From positions 1 through 64,000 of the forward strand of contig JAFWQM010000096.1 in the NCBI GenBank assembly GCA_017509065.1: DNA of 64,000 nt. The letters are read 5' to 3'. The position numbers were made by a program, and so were the translations under genes. The stretch is from Clostridia bacterium. GTDB lineage: Bacteria > Bacillota_A > Clostridia > Christensenellales > Aristaeellaceae. Shown here one piece after another: positions 1 to 6,891 of the stretch (within the stretch, counting starts at the first letter, position 1; each line of letters starts with the position of its first letter). The notes under the pieces were generated by a model. It saw nothing but the letters and a program-made list of their open reading frames with translations, did not search any database and was not told the DNA's origin.

Positions 1-137
1 ATTATCTGCGGGCGATAAATCGGTCCATCCTGCGTCACTCAACCTTGAAATACCTCCAGTATTCCTGCGGTTTCGTTCCTTGTCTGGAACGATTTCTCAT
101 CCCGCATCTGAATTCACGATTCAATTGGGCGAGCAAT

Positions 138-232
138 AGTTAGGAGTGAGGAGTTAGGAGTTGTATAGTGCTTTCATTGCCAGTAAGCTATGCTTGCGTT
201 GAAAGACTATATAAAACTCCTAACTCCGCACT
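138..232. repeat. Heptamer-armed palindrome, AGTTAGG type, copy 1
   Basis: The left arm is about four tandem 7-base units (AGTTAGG, AGTGAGG, AGTTAGG, AGTT...). The right arm is the complementary run (AACTCCT, AACTCC...). They enclose a unique loop of about 50 bases. Short conserved sequences just inside the arms (TATAGT, GACTATAT) recur in the copy at 28872. It sits just past the 3' end of the secreted-protein gene on the minus strand and could act as a transcription end or processing hairpin. Nothing coding is seen in bases 1-137. Confidence 0.75.
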
Positions 233-235
233 ATT

Positions 236-1102
236 TTAATGTTCTTTAACAGCTGGATTTTCAACGCGGTACATCCCGTCGTTCATGACCAGGAGGCCGT
301 CATAAAACTCGACAGCGCCCAGGCTGTTTCCGTTGCTGTCAGTAAAATAGAACACCGTGGTTCCGCCGGTGACGCTCATCGCGTTTTCCTTGCCCGTCAC
401 CACGGCGTTTTTTATAAAATCAATCATCTGCTGCGTCTCTTCCTCGGACACTGCCAATTCGATGGGGCCGGCTTCGCAGTCAATATGGCAGGCGGATACC
501 GTTACATTGTCCCAATCAATGCTTTCCATACGGCAAAATTCCGCTGCACGCACGGGCCGGAAGCCCCAGCTTTCATTGATTTCACCGGCGTAGCACCAGA
601 CGAAAGGGAACAGCATGCGCAGCTTCATGTACAGCGACTGCGCGCCGGGGTCGGTATTTTCCAGGAAATCGTCGCCCGTCATGCCCAGCAGGACAGCTTC
701 GGCATTGCCATTCCGATCATAGCGCACGGCGTAGCTGCTCTCAGTTCCTGCATCGCACATCCAGCCGACGGGCTTGCCTTCCGCGGCAGGAACGCAAGCG
801 ATCAGGCTTTTCACGGCAAACAGGTCGTCATGACTGAGCTTCCCCATTTCCGTCAGGCTGTCGCTTGTTTGCAGATACTCAATCTGCTTTTCCCAGCCGT
901 AAGGCCATTTCAGCTCGGAGTCGTGGCCGTTTGCCGCCCACAGACCGCCGTCTTCGTCGATGCACCCGATCTGCATCGCGTCTCCCCAGCCCATCTGCCG
1001 GTAAGCTGTGTACAGAATGATCCGCGGCCGCTCCGCCTGAGCGGGAACAGTGAACCCGGCAATCATGACCATGACCGCTACTGTCAGCATCAGTTTTCGC
1101 AT
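236..1102 (-). CDS. Secreted protein of unknown function (288 aa)
   Basis: I do not recognise the family. The first 23 residues form a classical signal peptide (MRKL, a hydrophobic stretch, then AQA before ERPR), so the protein is probably exported. The mature part has a Trp/Tyr-rich N-terminal half and several Cys residues. Its C-terminal 70 residues, with a GGTTVFYF segment and a run of GLLVMNDGMYRVE, look like a compact beta-rich unit. A good ribosome binding site (AAGGAGG) precedes the ATG. It is transcribed alone, divergently from psuG. Two other short secreted proteins lie within 5 kb, but no sequence similarity between them is obvious. A lipoprotein is unlikely, as there is no lipobox. 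Confidence 0.75.
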   Translation of the reverse strand: MRKLMLTVAVMVMIAGFTVPAQAERPRIILYTAYRQMGWGDAMQIGCIDEDGGLWAANGHDSELKWPYGWEKQIEYLQTSDSLTEMGKLSHDDLFAVKSLIACVPAAEGKPVGWMCDAGTESSYAVRYDRNGNAEAVLLGMTGDDFLENTDPGAQSLYMKLRMLFPFVWCYAGEINESWGFRPVRAAEFCRMESIDWDNVTVSACHIDCEAGPIELAVSEEETQQMIDFIKNAVVTGKENAMSVTGGTTVFYFTDSNGNSLGAVEFYDGLLVMNDGMYRVENPAVKEH

Positions 1103-1173
1103 ATCGTTTCCTCCTTTTCCTGTTCATCTGATTGGACGGAACAGCAAAGAAAAAGTTCCCGTTTTTTCGGATC

Positions 1174-1255
1174 GGGTTACGATTCAGATACTCCTGGGGG
1201 AAACCATTCTTTGGCCGCCAAAGAATGGTTCCCTCCAGATATCTTTTTGGTAACC
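1174..1255. repeat. Short palindromic intergenic repeat (GGTTAC / GGTAACC ends)
   Basis: The outer arms read GGTTACGATTCAGATA and the near-complement ending in GGTAACC. The inner arms are GGGGGAAACCATTCTTTGG and its complement. It is the smallest member of the family also present at 4915, 11881, 22853, 49064 and 57320. Confidence 0.7.
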
Positions 1256-1294
1256 GGATCGGTTCGATTTTTTTCACATCGCTTCTGGCCGCGC

Positions 1295-1323
1295 TTGACA
1301 CACAGCCTCCCTTGCTGTACAAT
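1295..1323 (+). promoter_or_regulatory. Sigma-A promoter for the psuG leader
   Basis: TTGACA at 1295-1300, a 17-base spacer, and TACAAT at 1318-1323. Transcription should start near 1330, leaving a leader of about 130 bases before psuG. Confidence 0.85.
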
Positions 1324-1324
1324 A

Positions 1325-1412
1325 AGCTTGCGTACAGAAGTTGCCCTCGTTGGCGAGCAGTGAGTACCGCCAAAGCAAGCTCCTGAGTAGCTGACGCTGC
1401 CCAGGAGCTTTT
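1325..1412 (+). ncRNA. Structured leader with pseudoknot and terminator-like hairpin (candidate riboswitch)
   Basis: Helix P1 pairs AGCUUGC (1325-1331) with GCAAGCU (1375-1381). P2 pairs GUAC (1332-1335) with GUAC (1364-1367). Hairpin P3 pairs CUCG (1346-1349) with CGAG (1354-1357). The P3 loop UUGG can pair with CCAA at 1370-1373, giving a pseudoknot. A second hairpin pairs AAGCUCCUG (1377-1385) with CAGGAGCUU (1402-1410), followed by a short U run. It shares 1377-1381 with P1, so the two folds exclude each other. This is the layout of a transcriptional switch. I do not recognise it as a known class; the U tract is short, so attenuation is an inference. Confidence 0.5.
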
Positions 1413-1459
1413 CATCTGTTCAACCCATATCATTTGTTGATTGGAAAGGAAGAAACAAT

Positions 1460-2377
1460 ATGAACCTGAACCAGCACATCAAATTATCCCCCAAGGTGGA
1501 AGCGGCTTTGAAGGAAGGCCGACCGGTGATTGCCCTGGAAAGCACCATCATTTCCCACGGCATGCCCTATTCCCAGAATGTGGAAACAGCGCTGCGCTGC
1601 GAAGTGGCGGCGCGGGAATGCGGCGCGGAACCCGCCACCATCGCTGTGATCGGCGGCAAGCTGTGCGCGGGCCTGACCGAGGAAGAAATCGACTATCTGG
1701 GCCGGGAAGGCACCAAAGTGACCAAGGCGTCCCGCCGCGACCTGCCCATCCTGGTTGCGAAGAAAGCCGACGGCGCCACCACCGTGGCCGCCACCATGAT
1801 CATCGCCGCCCTGGCGGGCATCAAAATTTTCGCCACCGGCGGCATCGGCGGCGTCCACCGCGGCGCGGAAACCACGATGGATATTTCCGCCGACCTGGAA
1901 GAACTGGCCCACACCCCCGTGGCGGTGGTCTGCGCCGGGGCGAAGTCCATCCTTGACCTGGGCCTGACCCTGGAATACCTGGAAACCAAAGGCGTGCCCG
2001 TGCTGGGTTACCGGACCAAAGAACTGCCCGCCTTCTATACGCCGCATTCCGGCTTTTCTGTGGATTATCGGGCCGATTCCCCGGCGGAAATCGCGTCCTT
2101 CATCCGCGCCCAGCGGGAGATGGAGTATCCCGGCGGGATGCTGATCACCAATCCCATCCCCGAGGAATACGCCATGCCCGCCGACATCATCAACGCCGCC
2201 ATCGACCAGGCTCTCCGCGAAGCGAACGAGCAGCACGTCAAAGGCAAGGCCATCACGCCCTTCCTGCTGGCCCGCGTCTGCGAGCTCACCGGCGGCGATT
2301 CCCTGGCCTCCAATATTCAGCTGGTGCTGAATAATGTGCGGCTGGCCTCTAAGATCGCTGTGGAGCTTAGTAAGTAA
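1460..2377 (+). CDS. psuG: Pseudouridine-5'-phosphate glycosidase (305 aa)
   Basis: Cleaves the C-C glycosidic bond of pseudouridine 5'-phosphate to uracil and ribose 5-phosphate, in the cytoplasm. Family hallmarks seen are ALESTIISHGMP near residue 26, GGIGGVHRG near 129, the metal-site region TTMDISADL near 139, and the Schiff-base lysine in CAGAKSILD near residue 158. The length is the usual one for PsuG. The start follows GGAAAGGAAG at a sensible distance. There is no adjacent pseudouridine kinase (PsuK) or nucleoside transporter, so the substrate must be made elsewhere. The next gene begins 12 bases downstream and is probably cotranscribed. Expression is likely governed by the promoter and structured leader at 1295-1412. 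Confidence 0.95.
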   Translation: MNLNQHIKLSPKVEAALKEGRPVIALESTIISHGMPYSQNVETALRCEVAARECGAEPATIAVIGGKLCAGLTEEEIDYLGREGTKVTKASRRDLPILVAKKADGATTVAATMIIAALAGIKIFATGGIGGVHRGAETTMDISADLEELAHTPVAVVCAGAKSILDLGLTLEYLETKGVPVLGYRTKELPAFYTPHSGFSVDYRADSPAEIASFIRAQREMEYPGGMLITNPIPEEYAMPADIINAAIDQALREANEQHVKGKAITPFLLARVCELTGGDSLASNIQLVLNNVRLASKIAVELSK

Positions 2378-2388
2378 AAGGAGCGTAC

Positions 2389-3735
2389 ATGCCGCATCGA
2401 ATAACCAATACAATTAAACAGCAATTATACTTCCCTCCCCTCGGCCAGCGCATTATCAAAACGAGCGTGGCAGTGTTTTTGTGCCTGGTGTTTTACCGCC
2501 TGCGCGGATACCGCGGGGAGACCATGCCCGCTGAGGCGGCCATCACCGCCATCATCTGTATGCAGCCCTACGTGCAGGATACCAAGGATTACGCTTTGAA
2601 CCGCCTGTCCGGCACGCTGATCGGCGCGTTCTGGGGCTTTGTGTTTCTGCTGGTGGTGCCGCTGTTTCCGTCGTTGGATCAGAATCCGGTCACGCTCTAC
2701 CCGCTGATGGGCCTGGGAATCCTGGTTACGCTGTACAGCGCGGTGGTCATCCGAAAGCCGGACACCTCCAGCCTGGCGGCCATCGTGTTCATCTGTGTGG
2801 TGATCGCCTACCCGGATATCGAGCATCCCCTCGACCAGGCATTTCACCGGGTGCTGGACGTGATGGTGGGCACGGGCATCGCCATTGGCGTGAACCTTTT
2901 CCGTCTGCCCCGGATGAAGCAGGAGGACAGGGTCTTTTTCGTGCGGACAAAAGACCTGGCCCCTGACCAGCTGTCCCAAATCCCCTCATCCGTGCTGTTC
3001 CGCCTGAATTACCTGTTCAGCGACGGCGCGAAAATCTGCCTCATGTCCGAACACGCGCCGGCCTTTTTCATGAGCCAGATCGGCGCGGTCAACCTGAACG
3101 TGCCAATGATCGTGATGGACGGCGCGGGCATTTACGACGCCATAGAAAACAGCTACCTTTCCACCGTGAACATTGCGCCCGATTCTTCCCGCTGGCTGAT
3201 GAAGCGGCTGGACGCGCTGGACATTCCTTATTTCATCTATACCGTGCACAAAAACCGCAACTGCATTTACCACCGCGGTCAGATGAGCGCGTCCGAGGCC
3301 GTGGTTTACCGCTATCTGAAACGCTCCCCTTACCGCCAGTACCTGGATGACGATCATTTTGCCCTGGAGGATATCGTATATATCAAGGTGGTGGCGGATG
3401 AAAAGGCCGCGAAAACGGAACGCGCCCTGCAGCCTTCCCTGGCCAGACGCGGACTGCGCGCCGTGATCCGCCCCCAGGCGGGCCTGGAGAACGGAAACAG
3501 CCTGTATTTCTATGCTTTGAACGCCGACATGGCTCACGCAGAGGAACGGGTGATGCGCCTGCTAAGGAAAAACGAGCCGAAACTCCAGCCCGTGGAAGTT
3601 TTCTCCGAGCACGGATATCAATCCGAGCATGACGCGGCCCACCTGATGCACACCCTGGGCAGCCTGTTTGCGCCCTTCCGTCCGTTCGGGTGGGTTCGTC
3701 CAAAAACAGAAGTGGACCGCCGCCTGCTGCGGTGA
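2389..3735 (+). CDS. Aromatic-acid-exporter/FUSC-type membrane domain fused to a degenerate Cof-like HAD domain (448 aa)
   Basis: Residues about 18-175 carry several hydrophobic segments arranged like the ArAE/FUSC family, including the usual cytoplasmic start and RPLRG-like YRLRGYRGET region. After about residue 180 the protein becomes soluble and resembles the cap-and-core portion of Cof-type HAD phosphatases: MSEHAPAFF in the place of the second motif, VPMIVMDGAGIYD in the place of the usual P-x-I-x-x-NG-A-x-I-Y-D. The first motif DxDGT and the late GDxxND motif are absent, so phosphatase activity is unlikely. It is probably an exporter with a non-catalytic sensor domain. The start has RBS AAGGAG and lies 12 bases after psuG, suggesting one operon. 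The transported compound is unknown. Confidence 0.7.
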   Translation: MPHRITNTIKQQLYFPPLGQRIIKTSVAVFLCLVFYRLRGYRGETMPAEAAITAIICMQPYVQDTKDYALNRLSGTLIGAFWGFVFLLVVPLFPSLDQNPVTLYPLMGLGILVTLYSAVVIRKPDTSSLAAIVFICVVIAYPDIEHPLDQAFHRVLDVMVGTGIAIGVNLFRLPRMKQEDRVFFVRTKDLAPDQLSQIPSSVLFRLNYLFSDGAKICLMSEHAPAFFMSQIGAVNLNVPMIVMDGAGIYDAIENSYLSTVNIAPDSSRWLMKRLDALDIPYFIYTVHKNRNCIYHRGQMSASEAVVYRYLKRSPYRQYLDDDHFALEDIVYIKVVADEKAAKTERALQPSLARRGLRAVIRPQAGLENGNSLYFYALNADMAHAEERVMRLLRKNEPKLQPVEVFSEHGYQSEHDAAHLMHTLGSLFAPFRPFGWVRPKTEVDRRLLR

Positions 3736-3747
3736 AGCGCTCAAAGC

Positions 3748-4209
3748 CTATAAGTGACAGAGTTCCGGGTCAATGGCCCCCAGGCGGTTGATGTTCAGCA
3801 CGGCATATTTGCCGTCATTCACCGCGCCGGGATTCAGGATCAGGATACCGCCGCGCCATTCCATTTTCTGATGGTGGGTGTGGCCGTACAGGGCCGCGTG
3901 GCATTTTTCCTGCCGCGCCAGATCAAACAGATCGTCCACCCCGTCCCGCACATGCTGGTAATGGCCGTGGGTCAGCAGGAGCCTGGCATTGGAAAGGGTC
4001 ACAAAATCCAGGGTGTCTGAACGGAAATGGTCACAGTTGCCCGCCACCTGATAAACGGGCGGCAGGTCCACGTCCAAATCCTGCAAGTCGTAATATCCGT
4101 CCCCCAAATGGATGATGGCGTCGATCGGCCCGCTCTGCTCCGCCACGGTCAGCACCGTGGACAGCCGCCCTGTGAAGCCGTGGGAATCGCTGAGTACGAT
4201 CACACGCAT
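3748..4209 (-). CDS. YfcE/MJ0936-type metallophosphoesterase (153 aa)
   Basis: A short cytoplasmic calcineurin-like phosphoesterase. All metal-binding motifs are visible: DSH near residue 8, GD near 36, GNCD near 57, THGH near 80 and GHTH near 109. The length matches the YfcE family, whose members hydrolyse phosphodiesters in vitro with unclear natural substrates. It converges on the exporter/Cof fusion gene with only 12 bases between the stops. The RBS is AGGAAAGG. Confidence 0.9.
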   Translation of the reverse strand: MRVIVLSDSHGFTGRLSTVLTVAEQSGPIDAIIHLGDGYYDLQDLDVDLPPVYQVAGNCDHFRSDTLDFVTLSNARLLLTHGHYQHVRDGVDDLFDLARQEKCHAALYGHTHHQKMEWRGGILILNPGAVNDGKYAVLNINRLGAIDPELCHL

Positions 4210-4280
4210 GGAATAGCGTTCCTTTCCTGATATTTAAAAACAAGCTATACCGGCTTCCGCTGATATGGCTTGTTCTTTTT

Positions 4281-4868
4281 TTATTTGTTTTCCGGAATGA
4301 AATCCAGGTCGCTCATAAAGTCGATGCAGGTCTTGATCAGGTCGTCCGGCAGGCCGGTTTCGTTTTCATCCAGGATGTCGATTTCGATCATGTAACCTTG
4401 ATACACGGACAGGAAGGCGACATAATCCACGCGGGCTTCTCCTTCCATGTACGCTGCGTAGTCTTCATAATCGGCGCTTCCCTTCACGATCATCACTTTG
4501 GTGCCGTATGCGGTTTCGGTATAACTTACATCCAGATGATCATCCTCGGGGAAAGTGTCGATGATTTCCTGAAGCTGCTGCTCGGTCAGATCGTTCATCC
4601 GCTTCACATCATAATACAATTCGTCAAATTCAATGACCAGAAACAGCGTGGGCTTTCCCGGAATGCCGGAAGAGATCTTCGCTGTCAGGCCTTCGTTGTC
4701 TTGTTCTTCAATGCTGATCTCATATCCTTCCGGAAGATTGCACTGCAGCTTGAACGCGCCGGTCATATCGACTGTACCCAGTTGCGTTTTCGCAGGTTCC
4801 TCGGCCAGAGCGGCACAGCAGCCCAGTACAAGGGCAAGAGCAAGAACCAAAGCAAATATTTTCTTCAT
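4281..4868 (-). CDS. Secreted protein of unknown function (195 aa)
   Basis: The N-terminus is a signal peptide of about 22 residues (MKKIFALVLALALVLG, then CCAALA before EEPA). The Cys pair is followed by Ala-Ala-Leu, so a lipoprotein site is conceivable but a signal peptidase I site at ALA-EE fits better. The mature protein is acidic and about 170 residues long, with no motif I recognise. Its alternating strands (GTKVMIVKGS, YVAFLSVYQGYMIEIDI) suggest a beta-sandwich like those found in small exported Clostridia proteins. RBS AAGGAGG precedes the ATG. It is followed by another secreted orphan upstream at 5175-5816, with a repeat between the two. Confidence 0.75.
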   Translation of the reverse strand: MKKIFALVLALALVLGCCAALAEEPAKTQLGTVDMTGAFKLQCNLPEGYEISIEEQDNEGLTAKISSGIPGKPTLFLVIEFDELYYDVKRMNDLTEQQLQEIIDTFPEDDHLDVSYTETAYGTKVMIVKGSADYEDYAAYMEGEARVDYVAFLSVYQGYMIEIDILDENETGLPDDLIKTCIDFMSDLDFIPENK

Positions 4869-4914
4869 CCTGTTTTTTCCTCCTTAATTTCATTTGGTTA
4901 TATCCCGATAACCT

Positions 4915-5118
4915 AACCTGGATAAACCGGAGGAGTTTTCCGGGGGAAACCACTCTTTTTCCTCTCCGGGGCCTTCCGGCCCGGCCTACGCTGAAAACCG
5001 GCCCAAGGGCAGGTTTTCCGGGCGCTTCGGCCCCAAAGAGCGGTTTCCCCCAGACCCCCTTCCGAGAAAGTCATAAAGATTTCGGGCTTATTTGCAATTC
5101 TTTTGCTTATAAGCGCCT
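4915..5118. repeat. Composite palindromic repeat (GGGGGAAACC family)
   Basis: Outer arms GGGGGAAACCACTCTTT and AAAGAGCGGTTTCCCCC flank an inner hairpin module (GGGGCCTTCCGGCCCGG ... GGGCGCTTCGGCCCC). The same inner module occurs at about 49100-49225. The right flank continues CAGACCCCCTTCCGAGAAAG and ends in the palindrome GCTTATAAGC. This fills the 306-base gap between two secreted-protein genes; no gene is seen in it. Confidence 0.75.
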
Positions 5119-5174
5119 AAATGCACAGGCGGGACCGCGCAGACTACGCGCAGCCCCGCCTGACGAAAAAGAGA

Positions 5175-5816
5175 TCAGTAGGAACGGAATGGACTGCTGG
5201 AAGAATCGTCATAGAGCAGGTTAAAGATCTGCACTTCAAAATCATCGGGAGAGAACCTTACAAAGTCCACGCCCCGGCTCTTGGCAAACAGCTGGAAACA
5301 ATCGTTGAACACTTCAAAGATCGCGTACATCTCACTTCTTTTATAGCCGAACTTACCCGTTTCACAGCAGACAGCCACATACAGGCCATCCTTCACGCCG
5401 GTGTAATTCAGCATCCAGTAGCCGTCATTGCTCAGGCCATAAAAGCGATAGATGCGCTGCTTGCTGGAATAGGTCGGCTTGATCAGCGTGCTCTTGCAGC
5501 GCTTGGGATAACTTTCGGTAAAAATTTTCTTCCATCTTTCAATATCTTTTTTAGGCACGTCTTTGGTCTGCTTGCCTTCGTATTCCGGCACATAGGACAG
5601 GGTGGCGACAATCTGCGCATTCGTCTCGGGGAAAGAAAAATAAATATACACGGTGTCCTTTTCTTTTCCTTTAAATTCAGCGAAAACTTCCAAATAATCC
5701 GGCAGGTAAATGCTCGTGCCAAGAAGTCTGGATTCATATTTCCAATCTACCGCCAATGCAGGCGTATAGCTGAGAAGGAGCACCATCACAAGCAATAAGG
5801 TCATCAATTTCTTCAT
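5175..5816 (-). CDS. Secreted protein of unknown function (213 aa)
   Basis: It starts with a signal peptide (MKKLMTLLLVMVLLLSYTPALA, cleaved before VDWK). The mature part is rich in Tyr, Phe and Lys, ends in a Ser-rich tail (DDSSSSPFRSY), and has two Cys (adjacent, CC) near residue 155. I recognise no domain. A downstream GC-rich inverted repeat at about 5125-5162 (CAGGCGGG ... CCCGCCTG) could terminate transcription. A possible -10 (TATAAT on the minus strand near 5896) lies upstream, but its -35 is weak. Confidence 0.7.
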   Translation of the reverse strand: MKKLMTLLLVMVLLLSYTPALAVDWKYESRLLGTSIYLPDYLEVFAEFKGKEKDTVYIYFSFPETNAQIVATLSYVPEYEGKQTKDVPKKDIERWKKIFTESYPKRCKSTLIKPTYSSKQRIYRFYGLSNDGYWMLNYTGVKDGLYVAVCCETGKFGYKRSEMYAIFEVFNDCFQLFAKSRGVDFVRFSPDDFEVQIFNLLYDDSSSSPFRSY

Positions 5817-5960
5817 CGCATTTTCCTCTTTTCTGTATATTGTATTCCTGAGGGACGCCGGCGCAGTGACAAATCCTGTGCGCTAAATATATTATACAGG
5901 ATACTCCCCCGTTTTGTACAGCCCTATTTTGTAAAATCTGATAGCGATAGCATGATACTT

Positions 5961-6059
5961 GATACCATTCAGATATAAATAATCCAACAAAAGGAACGCT
6001 GGGGCCTCCGCAGTCCCATCGTAACCTTCTGTGACTGACTTCGATACCTGAATGGTAAC
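5961..6059. repeat. 110-base palindromic repeat, ATTCAGATAT type, copy 1
   Basis: The ends are GATACCATTCAGATAT and ATACCTGAATGGTAAC, which are inverted. The centre carries GCTGGGGCCTCCGC. It matches the copy at 55415-55513 closely (shared AATAATCCAACAAA, CGCTGGGGCCTCCGC and ACTGACTTCGATA). The rest of the 455-base gap from 5817 to 6272 holds a promoter but no gene. Confidence 0.75.
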
Positions 6060-6149
6060 TGATACTTCTCTCAAACTGGATGAACAAGTCAGCACAGCCA
6101 ATCAGCAGCTGTCATCCCGGCCGGAGAGGAAAGAGAGACTTGGTTTTCC

Positions 6150-6178
6150 TTGACAAAACCACCTGGGCCGGGTATACT
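6150..6178 (+). promoter_or_regulatory. Sigma-A promoter
   Basis: TTGACA at 6150-6155, a 17-base spacer and TATACT at 6173-6178. It lies about 95 bases before the cytidylate-kinase-like gene. Confidence 0.85.
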
Positions 6179-6272
6179 GAATGCATAAACAGATGTGCGC
6201 ATATTCATCGCGCGGGGGCAGAGGATATACGATCCGCGCATCCGCGTTTCTTCATCTGAAAGGGGAACGGAT

Positions 6273-6851
6273 ATGGGTAACAGGATCATCACCATCAGCC
6301 GCGAGTTTGGCAGCGGCGGACGCACCATCGGCCGGATGGCGGCGGAAAAGCTGGGCATTCCTTGCTATGATCAGGAAATCATTGAAAAAATCACGGAGGA
6401 AACCGGGCTGCTGAAATCCTTTGTGGAGTCCAACGTGGAGGACGTGCAGGGCGGCTGGCTGTCCGTGCTGGCGGGCAGGGACTATTACGGCCATTCCCTG
6501 CAGGACGATCTCCACGCCGCGCAGACCCGCGTGATCCGTGAGCTGGCGGACAAAGGCCCCTGCATCATCATTGGCCGCTGCGCCGACAGCATTCTGGAGG
6601 AATACGACAACGTGCTGAAGGTGTTCATTCACGCTTCCCTGGAAAAGCGGGCGGAGCGCATCGTGCATCAGTACGGCGAAACAGCGGAGGACCCCATTCA
6701 GCGCCTCAGGGATAAGGACAAAAAGCGCAAGTCGTATTACCAATTGTACAGCGACCGCAAGTGGGGCGCGATGGAAAACTATCACGTAGCCCTCGACAGC
6801 GGTGTTCTGGGCCTGGAACGCTGCGCCGAAATCATTGTGCGGCTGTTCTGA
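6273..6851 (+). CDS. Cytidylate kinase-like family protein (192 aa)
   Basis: A P-loop NMP-kinase-like protein of the Cytidylate_kin2 type. The P-loop REFGSGGRTIG lies at residues 9-19, followed by a typical LGIPCYDQEII segment, an IIIGRCAD strand near residue 95, and a lid-like Arg/Lys-rich stretch (RLRDKDKKRKSYY). These proteins are common in Clostridia beside a canonical Cmk; their substrate is not settled. I chose the ATG at 6273 (RBS AAAGGGGAA) because an in-frame ATG further upstream would place the P-loop abnormally far inside and lacks an RBS. It is a single-gene transcript from the promoter at 6150 and converges with the RNase PH fusion. Confidence 0.85.
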   Translation: MGNRIITISREFGSGGRTIGRMAAEKLGIPCYDQEIIEKITEETGLLKSFVESNVEDVQGGWLSVLAGRDYYGHSLQDDLHAAQTRVIRELADKGPCIIIGRCADSILEEYDNVLKVFIHASLEKRAERIVHQYGETAEDPIQRLRDKDKKRKSYYQLYSDRKWGAMENYHVALDSGVLGLERCAEIIVRLF

Positions 6852-6891
6852 CCGATTCGGCAGCAGGGGGCAGCTGTCCCCTTCCTGCCTT

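Noticed and set aside
39..107. A 22-codon minus-strand frame (MRDEKSFQTRNETAG...) at the window start
   Set aside because: Too short, no convincing RBS; the region looks like repetitive non-coding sequence with a CGTTCC/GGAACG hairpin.
138..232. CRISPR-like array from repeated AGGAGTT units
   Set aside because: Units are 7 bases in direct tandem with no spacers, and each locus has only a few units in inverted arms; no cas genes are present.
239..1363. A 374-codon plus-strand frame antisense to the first secreted-protein gene
   Set aside because: The minus-strand frame has a signal peptide and a good RBS; the plus frame has neither and reads as composition-driven, His/Ala-rich sequence.
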